NCBI GenBank assembly: GCA_019638595.1
Contig: JAHBTJ010000007.1
Coordinates: 165,674-229,673, forward strand
Length of the DNA: 64,000 nucleotides
Source: Chitinophagaceae bacterium
GTDB taxonomy: Bacteria > Bacteroidota > Bacteroidia > Chitinophagales > Chitinophagaceae
Direction: 5' to 3'
Shown: positions 1 to 8,396 of the stretch, piece by piece
Numbering within the stretch: position 1 is the first letter of the stretch
Layout: each line of letters starts with the position of its first letter
The notes under the pieces: generated by a model
Told to the model about the DNA's origin: nothing
Databases searched by the model: none
The model's input: the letters and a program-made list of their open reading frames with translations, nothing else
Program-made: the position numbers and the translations under genes

Positions 1-1
1 T

Positions 2-616
2 GAGATGATCTCCGATCTTGGCTACGAGGATGAAAACAGGCTGATCCTGGCTGTTCAGACGTATGTGGCACAGGAAAAGCCCGGGGTAATTATATTGGAA
101 GATTATAATAAAGGTGTTCTTACAAAATTGGTTGTTCAAAAGGTAATTGATATATGCAGGCATAACAATATAATTACCGCGGTAGATCCCAAACGAAAAA
201 ATTTCTTCAGCTATAAACATGTCAACATATTCAAACCTAACCTGAAAGAAGCTACGGAGGCGCTGAATATTTTATATACTACGGTTGATGAAAAGCTCCT
301 GCAAAGTATACATAACGCTTTGTATGAAAAGCTGCAACATCATATTTCATTTATCACCTTATCGGAAAAAGGCGTTTTTTATCAATACGGCGATAGCGCT
401 TCCATTGTTCCATCTCATCTTCGCAGCATTGCCGATGTGAGTGGAGCCGGAGATACCGTAATAGCGGTGGCTTCGCTGGTATATGCTGCCACAAAGGATG
501 TGCAGTTAATGGCGAAAGTGGCAAATATTGCCGGCGGACTTGTTTGCGAAGAGGTTGGTACGGCGGCTATTAACAGAGAAAAGCTGGCGGAAGAATGCAA
601 AAAATTGTTAGCCTGA
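2..616 (+). CDS. rfaE1: PfkB-family heptose-7-phosphate kinase (RfaE domain I-like), 5' truncated by the window
   Basis: The frame is open from base 2 and ends at TGA 614-616, so the gene starts outside the window and about 205 C-terminal residues remain. The ribokinase-fold ATP/anion-hole signature DVSGAGDT lies near the C-terminus, with the catalytic Asp in GAGD. The segments VDPKRKNFF and FKPNLKEA are typical of RfaE1/HldE kinase domains, which phosphorylate D-glycero-D-manno-heptose 7-phosphate at C1 for lipopolysaccharide core synthesis in the cytoplasm. The protein ends just after the kinase fold, so the nucleotidyltransferase half of a bifunctional HldE is not fused here. Another PfkB sugar kinase is possible because the substrate-binding N-terminus is not visible. 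A hairpin at 662-678 follows. Confidence 0.72.
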   Translation, partial: EMISDLGYEDENRLILAVQTYVAQEKPGVIILEDYNKGVLTKLVVQKVIDICRHNNIITAVDPKRKNFFSYKHVNIFKPNLKEATEALNILYTTVDEKLLQSIHNALYEKLQHHISFITLSEKGVFYQYGDSASIVPSHLRSIADVSGAGDTVIAVASLVYAATKDVQLMAKVANIAGGLVCEEVGTAAINREKLAEECKKLLA

Positions 617-661
617 GGTGAACGCTTGGCCCGGGGATTTCCATTGTTTGATATAAGGAGG

Positions 662-678
662 GCGCTCTGTAAGAGCGC
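662..678 (+). terminator. Rho-independent-type terminator after the PfkB kinase
   Basis: Stem GCGCTCT (662-668), 3-nt loop, stem AGAGCGC (672-678), then a short T-rich stretch (tttatt). It sits 46 bases after the kinase stop codon. The rest of 617-810 is AT-rich and I see no further gene in it. Confidence 0.6.
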
Positions 679-810
679 TTTATTGTATGATCTCTTTTGT
701 TCCATCGGGTAAAAAGTAGTGTTGATATAGAAAGATAAATCAATTGACCATAATAACATAACGCTAACAGGCTTGCAAAATATTATTGCTTTATAAAAAC
801 CAATACTGTT

Positions 811-1413
811 ATGCAAGTTTTAAGGTATACGCTCATTATCGTGTTGTTTTTTGGGGGAACCGTAAGTCTTTACTCACAAAAGCTGGCATATGGAGTAAAT
901 CTTGATTTGAACTACTCCTCCGGAAGCGGAAAAGGCTTGCAGGATAAAATGAAGCCCGGATATGGTGGAGGAATATGGATTAATTATCCGGCAACAAAAA
1001 AATTGAAACTGCAACCGGAGCTATGGCTTACGCAATACAACTATATCAAAGCCGATGATTTTGATAAGTATTATAAGAATAATGCAGGCAGGATAGGCGC
1101 CCGTACTAAAATAAGATTAGCTAATGCTAACCTGCCCCTGTTGTTGCGATATGACATTATTCCCTGGATAATAGTATTTGCAGGGCCGCAGATCGGGATC
1201 GTTGTATTTGAAGATGAGAACCTGAGAAAAGACGGAGTAAATGCTTTCAGGAAAACGGAGCTGTCGGCTGTTGGCGGATTGGAGTTTAATTTGGGAACTG
1301 TAGGTGTTTTTGGAAGATATACGCAGGGCGTTTCCAATATTAATAACATGGACAGCAGGTATCAATGGAAATCGCAACACATTGACCTCGGTATATCGTT
1401 GAGAGTTAGGTAA
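811..1413 (+). CDS. Outer-membrane beta-barrel protein (PF13568-like porin family)
   Basis: A 200-residue protein. An N-terminal signal peptide of about 22 residues (hydrophobic LIIVLFFGG followed by a Ser-Gln cleavage context) precedes alternating amphipathic strands. The mature part has Gly- and aromatic-rich strands, including a repeated Tyr pattern near GYGGGIW and QPELWLTQYNY. It finishes with HIDLGISLRVR, a typical closing strand of small Bacteroidota barrels. No catalytic motif is visible, so function beyond outer-membrane location is unknown. It stands alone, 194 bases after the kinase and convergent with the pseudouridine synthases that follow. Confidence 0.75.
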   Translation: MQVLRYTLIIVLFFGGTVSLYSQKLAYGVNLDLNYSSGSGKGLQDKMKPGYGGGIWINYPATKKLKLQPELWLTQYNYIKADDFDKYYKNNAGRIGARTKIRLANANLPLLLRYDIIPWIIVFAGPQIGIVVFEDENLRKDGVNAFRKTELSAVGGLEFNLGTVGVFGRYTQGVSNINNMDSRYQWKSQHIDLGISLRVR

Positions 1414-1459
1414 GGCTGCCCTTTTTTGAAAAAAGATCAAAGGAATAAGCGGAGTACAG

Positions 1460-2182
1460 CTACGATTTCCACTTTCTTAACTGTTGTAAAAAAGCGCGTA
1501 TGTCTTTGGGAACAGCAGCTTCTATAATATGTTCCTGTTTTTGCTGATCGGTGAAAATGAGCTTTTCTGCATGTAAAGCCAGCCGGTTAAATAAGGGGCG
1601 CTCTTCTTCCTCTTTTTTTGAAAGATTGAATTTTTTCTTGATAGAAGAAAGCAATACGGGTTCCCCGTTGCCATATAAGGGGTCGCAAACAATAGGATGT
1701 CCTATATGTTTCATATGCACACGTATCTGGTGCGTTCTGCCGGTATGAATGCGGAACTGCATCAAAGAAAAATTGCCAAAGCACTCTGCCACTTCGTAAT
1801 CGGTTAGCGCGTATTTACCTTTTTTATTGGTTACCATTACGCCTCTTTTGGCAGAATGTTCCATGATGGCAGCATCAATACTTCCTTTATTGTCGGGCGG
1901 CGTACCATGAACAATTCCCGTATAATATTTTGCAACCTCTCTTCCTTCAAACAATCCCGAAAGGTATTTATGCGCCCGCTCGTTTTTGGCAAATACAATT
2001 ACACCGCTGGTATCCTTATCAAGCCGGTGAACGGTCCATATCTGCCCTAATCTTTCTGCCAGTATATCCTTGAGGGAAATTTCATTGCCTTCCCGCGCCG
2101 GTACTGATAATAGCCCCGATGGCTTATTGATGGCAATAAAATGTTCATTTTCTACGAGTATTTCTGCCTTATTTTTTTGCAC
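1460..2182 (-). CDS. RluA-family RNA pseudouridine synthase
   Basis: A 240-residue enzyme that isomerises uridine to pseudouridine in rRNA or tRNA. The RluA catalytic block HRLDKDTSG (Asp nucleophile, about residue 56) and the family motif GRTHQIRVHM with HPIVCDPLYG are present. There is no S4 domain, so it resembles the short RluA/TruC class rather than RluC/D; the exact target base cannot be read from sequence. Its start overlaps the end of the RluB-type gene by 14 bases, so the two are probably co-transcribed and translationally coupled. Confidence 0.88.
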   Translation of the reverse strand: MQKNKAEILVENEHFIAINKPSGLLSVPAREGNEISLKDILAERLGQIWTVHRLDKDTSGVIVFAKNERAHKYLSGLFEGREVAKYYTGIVHGTPPDNKGSIDAAIMEHSAKRGVMVTNKKGKYALTDYEVAECFGNFSLMQFRIHTGRTHQIRVHMKHIGHPIVCDPLYGNGEPVLLSSIKKKFNLSKKEEEERPLFNRLALHAEKLIFTDQQKQEHIIEAAVPKDIRAFLQQLRKWKS

Positions 2183-3254
2183 TTATTGCGGAGATTTTTT
2201 GTTTTCGGAAGGAAGTGTTCAGGTGCTTAAGCAGGCGTATTTCCTTTTCTGTTAAAAAACGCCACTTACCCCGGTCTACATTTTTTTTGGTGAATATACC
2301 ATACATCACCCTGTCGAGGTTTTTAACTTTAAAGCCGAGCTGTTCAAAAATGCGGCGAACAATACGGTTTCGCCCGCTATGTATTTCAATACCAATTACA
2401 CTTTTGTCTTTGCTGTCTGCATATGCTACCGCATCCGGTTGAATAAATCCATCCTCAAGCGTAATACCGCCGGCAATAGTATCCAACTGTTGTTTGGTAA
2501 CGGGCTGGTCTACCCGCACTTCGTATATTTTTTTTACTTCATATCTGGGGTGAGTAAGGCGTTGTGCAAGCTCTCCGTCGTTTGTTAACAGCAATACGCC
2601 GGTGGTATTCCTGTCAAGCCTTCCCACGGGGAATACACGCTCGGTGGTGGCGCTCCTTACCAGGTCCATTACGGTTTTTCGTCCTTCAGGGTCGTCTGTA
2701 GTGGTAATATAATCTTTTGGCTTATTTAAAAGGATATATACCAGGTTTTTTTGAAGAGATATCTTTTTACCGCTTACACGGATATTATCCTGCTGACTTA
2801 CCCGGTAAGGAGGTTCGGTAATAACCTGCCCGTTTACCAGCACTTTACCGGCTTTTATTAAATCCGCTGCCTCCCTTCTGCCACAAATACCGCTCCAGGC
2901 AATGAATTTGTTGAGGGGCATTTCGTTATTTGAGGTTTGAGATTTCTGATTCGCCGCGGTGGAAAGGTTCGGGGTTCCTGTTTTTTTGTTGATAACTGTT
3001 TTGGGGCGATCATCTTTTACAGATCGCTGATTGCTGATTGCCGGCTGCTGACCGCCGGCTGCTGACCGCTGATAGCTGACCGCTGACTGCTTATTGCTAC
3101 CGGCTGCTTTTCTCTTTTCATGCGCTAAACGTTTCTGCTCTTCAAAATAGGCGTTTTTCTCTGCCCGCACTTTTCTTTTTTCCTGCCGGATGCGTTCTTT
3201 CTTTTTCGCGCCGCTTTCTTTATTAATAAACTTGTCAAAAGGTTTCTTGCTCAT
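2169..3254 (-). CDS. S4-domain pseudouridine synthase (RluB/RsuA type) with repeat-derived N-terminal tail
   Basis: A 361-residue protein. The C-terminal about 245 residues hold an S4 RNA-binding domain (MPLNKFIAWSGICGRREA, then KVLVNGQVI) and the RsuA/RluB catalytic block PVGRLDRNTTGVLLLTNDG. The family converts a uridine in 23S or 16S rRNA to pseudouridine; RluB is the usual Bacteroidota annotation. The first about 115 residues are a Lys/Arg/Gln/Ser-rich, probably disordered extension. Its middle part (3022-3105) is encoded by short tandem repeats and its end (2927-2946) by a second dispersed repeat. Basic N-terminal tails occur in Bacteroidota RluB proteins, but the repeat origin here is unusual. 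It is the first gene of a two-gene operon. Confidence 0.85.
   Translation of the reverse strand: MSKKPFDKFINKESGAKKKERIRQEKRKVRAEKNAYFEEQKRLAHEKRKAAGSNKQSAVSYQRSAAGGQQPAISNQRSVKDDRPKTVINKKTGTPNLSTAANQKSQTSNNEMPLNKFIAWSGICGRREAADLIKAGKVLVNGQVITEPPYRVSQQDNIRVSGKKISLQKNLVYILLNKPKDYITTTDDPEGRKTVMDLVRSATTERVFPVGRLDRNTTGVLLLTNDGELAQRLTHPRYEVKKIYEVRVDQPVTKQQLDTIAGGITLEDGFIQPDAVAYADSKDKSVIGIEIHSGRNRIVRRIFEQLGFKVKNLDRVMYGIFTKKNVDRGKWRFLTEKEIRLLKHLNTSFRKQKISAISAKK
2927..3105 (-). repeat. Dispersed simple repeats inside the RluB-type coding sequence
   Basis: Two kinds of repeat are visible. The 14-mer CCGGCTGCTGACCG occurs twice in perfect tandem (3041-3054, 3055-3068) and GCTGACCGCTGA occurs at 3061-3072 and 3075-3086. 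Separately, TATTTGAGGTTTGAGATTTC (2927-2946) matches 18 of 20 bases of 18413-18432, upstream of recO. They keep the reading frame of the pseudouridine synthase and encode its Gln/Ser-rich tail. Confidence 0.8.
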
Positions 3255-3290
3255 AAAGCTTGCTGTTTTACAACAGTAATAAAAATATAG

Positions 3291-4346
3291 TTAATGTAGA
3301 GTACCCTTATTGGCCAACTGTCCGCAAGCGGCATCTATATCTTTGCCCCTGCTTTTTCTCAATCTGGCGTTTACCCTGTTTTTTTCAAGCTGCTGCATAA
3401 ATAGTTCTGTTGTGGTTTCATCCGGCCTGGAAAACGAAGCCATGTCAATAGGGTTGTATTCTATGATATTTACCAGGTCGGCGGGTATTTGCCTGTATAT
3501 TTTTATCAGCTCATCCGCATCCTGCAGGGAATCATTAAAATCTTTGAACAGGATATACTCCAGGGTTATTTCATTTCCTGTTTTCCGGTAAAAATAATTA
3601 AGCGCTTCAATTAAAGATTTGATATCATTCGTATCATTGATCGGCATTATTTCGTGCCTTTTTTGATCGTTGGCGGCGTGCAGCGAAAGCGCCAGCTTAA
3701 ACTTAACTTCGTCATCACCCAGTTGCCTGATCATTTTAGCAACTCCGGCAGTTGATACAGTAATACGCCGCGGGCTCATACCCAAACCATCCGGAGAAGA
3801 AATCCTTTCAATGGCTTTTAATACGTTTTTATAATTCAGCAGCGGTTCCCCCATTCCCATAAACACAATATTGCTGAGCTTTTTGTGGTAGCTGCTTTCG
3901 GCCTGTTTGCTAATATGCACTACCTCATCGTATATTTCGTCATAATGCAGGTTGCGCTTTCGGTCCATATAGCCGGTTGCGCAAAATTTACAGCTCAGGC
4001 TGCACCCGATTTGCGAAGACACACAAGCTGTTTGCCTGGATTCAGTGGGTATCAAAACACCTTCCACCAGGTGTCCGTCAACTGTTCTGAACCTGCTTTT
4101 AATGGTGCCATCTGCCGAGTATTGAGAAGTATCAACCGTAAGGGCTGGTAAATCAAAATGATCGGAAAGCCGGGTACGAAGCTCTTTGCTCAGGTTGGTC
4201 ATAGCGTTAAAGCTGTGCGCGTGCTTTTGCCATAACCATTCATATACCTGTTTGGCCCTGAACTTTTTATCGCCCAGCTCCTCAAAGTAGGCCTGCAGCT
4301 CTTCCAGGGTTAAATGCCGTATATTTTGCTTTTTTGCCACCTGCAT
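3291..4346 (-). CDS. rlmN: Dual-specificity 23S rRNA/tRNA adenine C2-methyltransferase RlmN
   Basis: A radical-SAM enzyme of 351 residues that methylates A2503 of 23S rRNA and A37 of some tRNAs. The cluster motif CSLSCKFCATG (CxxxCxxC), the GMGEPLLN block, the SLHA block and the C-terminal catalytic Cys in DIDAACGQL are all present. The frame stays open 62 codons further upstream, to 4532, but the start at 4346 (MQVAKKQNIRHLTL) gives the normal family length. A perfect -7 element (4354-4361) lies only 7 bases before this ATG, so a longer protein is unlikely. The gene is divergent from the sulfatase at 4535. Confidence 0.93.
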   Translation of the reverse strand: MQVAKKQNIRHLTLEELQAYFEELGDKKFRAKQVYEWLWQKHAHSFNAMTNLSKELRTRLSDHFDLPALTVDTSQYSADGTIKSRFRTVDGHLVEGVLIPTESRQTACVSSQIGCSLSCKFCATGYMDRKRNLHYDEIYDEVVHISKQAESSYHKKLSNIVFMGMGEPLLNYKNVLKAIERISSPDGLGMSPRRITVSTAGVAKMIRQLGDDEVKFKLALSLHAANDQKRHEIMPINDTNDIKSLIEALNYFYRKTGNEITLEYILFKDFNDSLQDADELIKIYRQIPADLVNIIEYNPIDMASFSRPDETTTELFMQQLEKNRVNARLRKSRGKDIDAACGQLANKGTLH

Positions 4347-4353
4347 AACACTG

Positions 4354-4385
4354 CAAAGATAGGCAAAGCCGCTGCCGTTAAGAAA
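4354..4385 (-). promoter_or_regulatory. Bacteroidota-type promoter of rlmN
   Basis: On the minus strand TATCTTTG (4354-4361) matches TAnnTTTG exactly, and TTTC (4382-4385) lies 20 bases upstream in the -33 position, a partial match to TTTG. The -7 element ends 7 bases before the rlmN ATG, so transcription would begin at or next to the start codon. Confidence 0.55.
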
Positions 4386-4534
4386 TTTGCCCTGCCCTTC
4401 ACCTAAAAGAAAGTCCTGCCCGGGTTTAACCGGGCTCTTTAACAAAAAGAGGTATTCTCCTGGACTAACATCTTCAGTAATCCTGGCGTAAATACACTTA
4501 AATTGCGCTGTTAATTTATAATAGCGAGCCATTC

Positions 4535-6421
4535 ATGACTATCCTAAAAACAGATCTCAGCAACAGGTTTATTCTCCGGTATTTTGTACGCCATTATATC
4601 TTCTGGATACTCATTTTTTTTGTTCAGCGCCTCACCTTTGTGCTGTATTACTCCCGCTCGTTTGCAGAAGCAGGAGTTACACGGGGAATAGAGAGCTTTT
4701 GGCATGGCTTGCAGCTTGATCTTTCATTGGCAGGCTACTTTGCCCTGCTGCCATTTTTAGTATTAGTGATACAGTACTTTGCCGGCGGCTCTTTTTTTAA
4801 AACATTTATAAAATGGTACACTTTCATATTGATAATACTCACTGTTATAATTTCCGGCAGCGATTTGGGTTTATATGAAAACTGGGGCGTTAAGCTCAAC
4901 TACCGGGCTGTTACAATGCTGGCCCATCCTGCAGAAGCCTTTGAAACAATTCAATCCGCCCCTCTTTTTTTGTTAACGGCGATAATGCTGGCTCAGGGTT
5001 TTATTTGCTGGCTGTTGTATAAAGCGATCATGGCGCCGGTTGCCGGCTGGCGTTTTCATAATAGGAAGGCAATACAATTTTCAATCAGTATGCTGGTTGC
5101 AGCCGCTGTTATTATAACAAGCATACGGGGAGGGGTACAGCAAATTCCGGTAAATGAAAGTACCGCCTATTTCTGCTCGTTACCAATAGCCAATCATGCG
5201 GCCGTAAATACAACCTGGCATCTTTTTAAAAGTATTTCCAAAAACAGCGGTCATGGGCACGCCAATATTTATTCGTATCTGCCATTGCAGGAAGCTGAAG
5301 ATCTGCTGCAAAAGTTATATACCGTCCCAGGTATTGATTCAACAGTATCAATATTAAAAGAGCCAACGCCTAATATTGTTTTTATACAGTTGGAGAGCTT
5401 TACCGCGGGAGTGGTAAAAGAACTGGGTGGTGATAGCGGAATAACACCCGTATTAAGCAGGCTGATTGATCAGGGATTATTGTTCACGAATATCTATTCA
5501 AGCGGTGTGCGAACCGACCAGGGCATCATTGCCTTGCTTAGCGGTTTCCCCGCCCAGCCGCAAACCAGTATTATTTACCAGCCTGATAAAATTGAACACC
5601 TCCCCTTCCTCTCTCTTGAGTTTAAGAAAAAGGGATACGGGAATAACTTTTATTATGGAGGAGAGCTGGGCTTTGGCAGGTTTAATACCATCGCCCATCA
5701 TGCGGGTTTCGACCGGGTTATAGGTAAGGATGATTTTTCGGAAGCCCGGCAGTTTAACAAATGGGGAGTTGACGATAAATCGCTTTTCGAAAAATTTGCA
5801 AATGAAAGCAAAACATTTACTCAGCCATTTTTTTCGTACGTGATTACTTCAAGCAGTCACGAGCCGTTTACTGTACCCATGGAGCCGGTATTTAAAGGCA
5901 ACAGCCTGGAAGAAAGGTTTAAGAATGCCTGCTATTTTACGGATCAATCATTGGGAGAGTTGCTGGATTCGGTTAAGAATACAGCATGGTATAAGCATAC
6001 CTTATTTGTGCTGGTAGCGGATCATGGGCATGTTTTACCATTGAACAGAAAATTTGATGAGCCTGCCCGTTATCATATTCCGCTGCTGCTTTTTGGAGAG
6101 GCATTAAAGGAAGAATACAAGGCAGTAACAATAAATGCCCTCGGCTCTCAAACAGATATAGCCGGTACGCTTGCAAAACAACTGGGACTAAACGACAAAT
6201 TGTTTAAATGGAGCAATGATCTTTTATTGCCGCAAAGGCAGCAATTTGCTTTTTATACTTTTGATGATGGCTTTGGGTGGCTGACGCCCGGCGATACGGT
6301 TATTTTCGACAATCGCGCACAAAAGATCCTGCAGGGCAGCGCAACCGGAGATAAGGAGTCAAATCTTATAAAGGGAAAGGCATATATGCAGATGCTCTAT
6401 GATGCTTTTTTGAAGTATTGA
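4535..6421 (+). CDS. LtaS-like membrane sulfatase / phosphoglycerol-transferase family protein
   Basis: A 628-residue protein. About five hydrophobic segments in the first roughly 200 residues (for example FWILIFFVQRL, FALLPFLVLVIQYF, ISMLVAAAVIITS) anchor it in the inner membrane. An alkaline-phosphatase-fold sulfatase domain follows from about residue 280. Visible landmarks are NIVFIQLES, the probable nucleophile Thr in SSGVRTDQG, YGGELGFG and the metal ligands in VADHGH. The family transfers phosphoglycerol or phosphoethanolamine groups or cleaves such esters outside the membrane. Gram-negative members are of uncertain substrate, so lipid or glycan modification is an inference. No partner genes are adjacent. 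Confidence 0.85.
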   Translation: MTILKTDLSNRFILRYFVRHYIFWILIFFVQRLTFVLYYSRSFAEAGVTRGIESFWHGLQLDLSLAGYFALLPFLVLVIQYFAGGSFFKTFIKWYTFILIILTVIISGSDLGLYENWGVKLNYRAVTMLAHPAEAFETIQSAPLFLLTAIMLAQGFICWLLYKAIMAPVAGWRFHNRKAIQFSISMLVAAAVIITSIRGGVQQIPVNESTAYFCSLPIANHAAVNTTWHLFKSISKNSGHGHANIYSYLPLQEAEDLLQKLYTVPGIDSTVSILKEPTPNIVFIQLESFTAGVVKELGGDSGITPVLSRLIDQGLLFTNIYSSGVRTDQGIIALLSGFPAQPQTSIIYQPDKIEHLPFLSLEFKKKGYGNNFYYGGELGFGRFNTIAHHAGFDRVIGKDDFSEARQFNKWGVDDKSLFEKFANESKTFTQPFFSYVITSSSHEPFTVPMEPVFKGNSLEERFKNACYFTDQSLGELLDSVKNTAWYKHTLFVLVADHGHVLPLNRKFDEPARYHIPLLLFGEALKEEYKAVTINALGSQTDIAGTLAKQLGLNDKLFKWSNDLLLPQRQQFAFYTFDDGFGWLTPGDTVIFDNRAQKILQGSATGDKESNLIKGKAYMQMLYDAFLKY

Positions 6422-6431
6422 CCGCTCCTTA

Positions 6432-8396
6432 TTACATATTACGCCGGTATTGCCCGCCTGCTTCGTATAAGGCCTGTGTTATTTGCCCAAGCGAACAATA
6501 TTTAACCGTATTCATCAGTTCGGCAAAAACATTCCCGTTTTGCGCAGCAACTTCCTTTAACGATTGTAAAGCCTCCCTGCTTTTAGCTGCATTTACTTTT
6601 TGAAATTGTAATACATTATTTATCTGTTGTTCTTTTTCTGCCTGTGTACTGCGTATTACCTGCTCTGGAATAATTACCGGGCTTCCTTTACTGCTTAAAA
6701 AAGTGTTTACACCTATTATAGGAAGCTCACCCGTATGTTTCAGATGTTCGTAGTGCAGGCTTTCTTCCTGTATTTTGTTGCGCTGGTACATTCTTTCCAT
6801 AGCTCCTAAAACACCGCCCCGGTCGGCAATCCGGTCAAACTCCTTTAATACGGCTTCTTCCACCAGGTCGGTCAATTCCTCCATAGCAAAAGAACCCTGT
6901 ATAAAATTTTCCGTTTTAGCTGTACCCAGCTCCCGGTTTATAATAAGCTGTATTGCCATTGCTCTTCGCACACTTTCTTCGGTAGGGGTAGTAATGGCTT
7001 CATCGTATGCATTGGTATGTAAAGAATTGCAGTTATCGTAAATGGCGTATAATGCCTGCAGGGTGGTGCGTATGTCGTTAAAGTCAATTTCCTGGGCGTG
7101 CAGGCTGCGCCCGCTTGTTTGTATATGATATTTCAGCTTTTGAGAACGTTCATTGCCATTGTACCTGTATTTCATCGCTTTGGCCCATATGCGCCTGGCA
7201 ACCCGGCCAATTACACTGTACTCCGGGTCCATGCCATTACTGAAAAAGAAAGAAAGATTAGGTGCGAAATCATCGATATGCATTCCGCGGCTGAGGTAGT
7301 ATTCAACATACGTAAAACCATTTGCCAGCGTAAAAGCCAATTGTGTAACAGGATTAGCGCCTGCTTCTGCTATGTGATAGCCGCTGATGCTTACACTGTA
7401 AAAATTTCTTACTTTATTTTGGATGAAATATTCCTGTACATCACCCATTAATTTTAATGCGAACTCGGTAGAGAAAATACAGGTATTCTGCGCCTGGTCT
7501 TCTTTCAGGATATCTGCCTGCACCGTACCTCTTACCTGTTGCAACGCTGTGGCTTTCAGTTGCTCATATATACCCGGTGGCACAACTGTATCTCCGCTGA
7601 TGCCAAGTAAGGTAAGTCCCAGTTCATCATTACCTGCCGGTATAATGCCGGGAGATGCAGTATCGTTGTAAAACGGCAATTCATTACCGGAAAATTTTTC
7701 TCTTTTACGCGCTGATACTTTGTGTTCCTCTTTGTGTTCTTTTATCCATTTTTCGCATAGCTGGTCAATTGCGGCATTCATATAAAATGCCAGTATTATT
7801 GGAGCAGGTCCATTAATGGTCATGCTTACCGAGGTATATGGATCACAAAGATCAAATCCGCTGTAAAGTTTTTTAGCGTCATCCAGCGTAGCAATGCTTA
7901 CACCGGCATTGCCAATTTTGCCATAAATGTCGGGCCTGTAGGCAGGATCCTGTCCATACAGCGTAACACTATCAAAAGCGGTTGATAATCTTTTTGCCTG
8001 CTGCCCGGCAGATACATAATGAAAGCGTTTATTGGTTCTTTCGGGGCCTCCTTCTCCCGCGAACATTCTTGTTGGATCTTCTCCCTGCCGCTTCAGCTCA
8101 AAAACACCGGCAGTATACGGAAATGAGCCGGGTACATTTTCCTGCAATTGCCAGCGCAGGATATCACCCCAATCATTGTATGCAGGCAAAACCACTTTTT
8201 TAATGGAAGTGCCGCTCAGCGATGTTGTTGTCATATTCTGCCTGATGACTTTACCTCGTACGGTATATTCAAATACTTCCTTTCCATATTTTTCCTGCAG
8301 GTCTTTCCATTCGCTCAGCAGCTTTTGCAGCTCCGGATCTAATTTGTTTTGCAGCGATGTGTATTTCTCTTCAAGTTCGGTATACAGCATGATCAT
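6432..8396 (-). CDS. icmF: Acyl-CoA mutase catalytic domain: 3' half of a split IcmF
   Basis: A 654-residue methylmalonyl-CoA-mutase-family TIM barrel. Visible blocks include [36 protein letters not shown] and [15 protein letters not shown]. It has no cobalamin-binding or GTPase domain; these lie on the separate gene at 9360-10787. Together they match the domain order of fused isobutyryl-CoA mutase (B12 domain, MeaB-type GTPase, linker, mutase), about 1,130 residues in sum. The enzyme interconverts isobutyryl-CoA and n-butyryl-CoA, or related acyl-CoAs. The ATG overlaps the stop codon of the DUF1016 gene (ATGA); a second ATG is two codons later. Whether the two polypeptides assemble is unknown. 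Confidence 0.85.
   Translation of the reverse strand: MIMLYTELEEKYTSLQNKLDPELQKLLSEWKDLQEKYGKEVFEYTVRGKVIRQNMTTTSLSGTSIKKVVLPAYNDWGDILRWQLQENVPGSFPYTAGVFELKRQGEDPTRMFAGEGGPERTNKRFHYVSAGQQAKRLSTAFDSVTLYGQDPAYRPDIYGKIGNAGVSIATLDDAKKLYSGFDLCDPYTSVSMTINGPAPIILAFYMNAAIDQLCEKWIKEHKEEHKVSARKREKFSGNELPFYNDTASPGIIPAGNDELGLTLLGISGDTVVPPGIYEQLKATALQQVRGTVQADILKEDQAQNTCIFSTEFALKLMGDVQEYFIQNKVRNFYSVSISGYHIAEAGANPVTQLAFTLANGFTYVEYYLSRGMHIDDFAPNLSFFFSNGMDPEYSVIGRVARRIWAKAMKYRYNGNERSQKLKYHIQTSGRSLHAQEIDFNDIRTTLQALYAIYDNCNSLHTNAYDEAITTPTEESVRRAMAIQLIINRELGTAKTENFIQGSFAMEELTDLVEEAVLKEFDRIADRGGVLGAMERMYQRNKIQEESLHYEHLKHTGELPIIGVNTFLSSKGSPVIIPEQVIRSTQAEKEQQINNVLQFQKVNAAKSREALQSLKEVAAQNGNVFAELMNTVKYCSLGQITQALYEAGGQYRRNM

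Noticed and set aside
415-816. 133-codon minus-strand frame over the PfkB kinase
   Set aside because: It is opposite a clear PfkB motif region and spans the terminator; a shadow frame.
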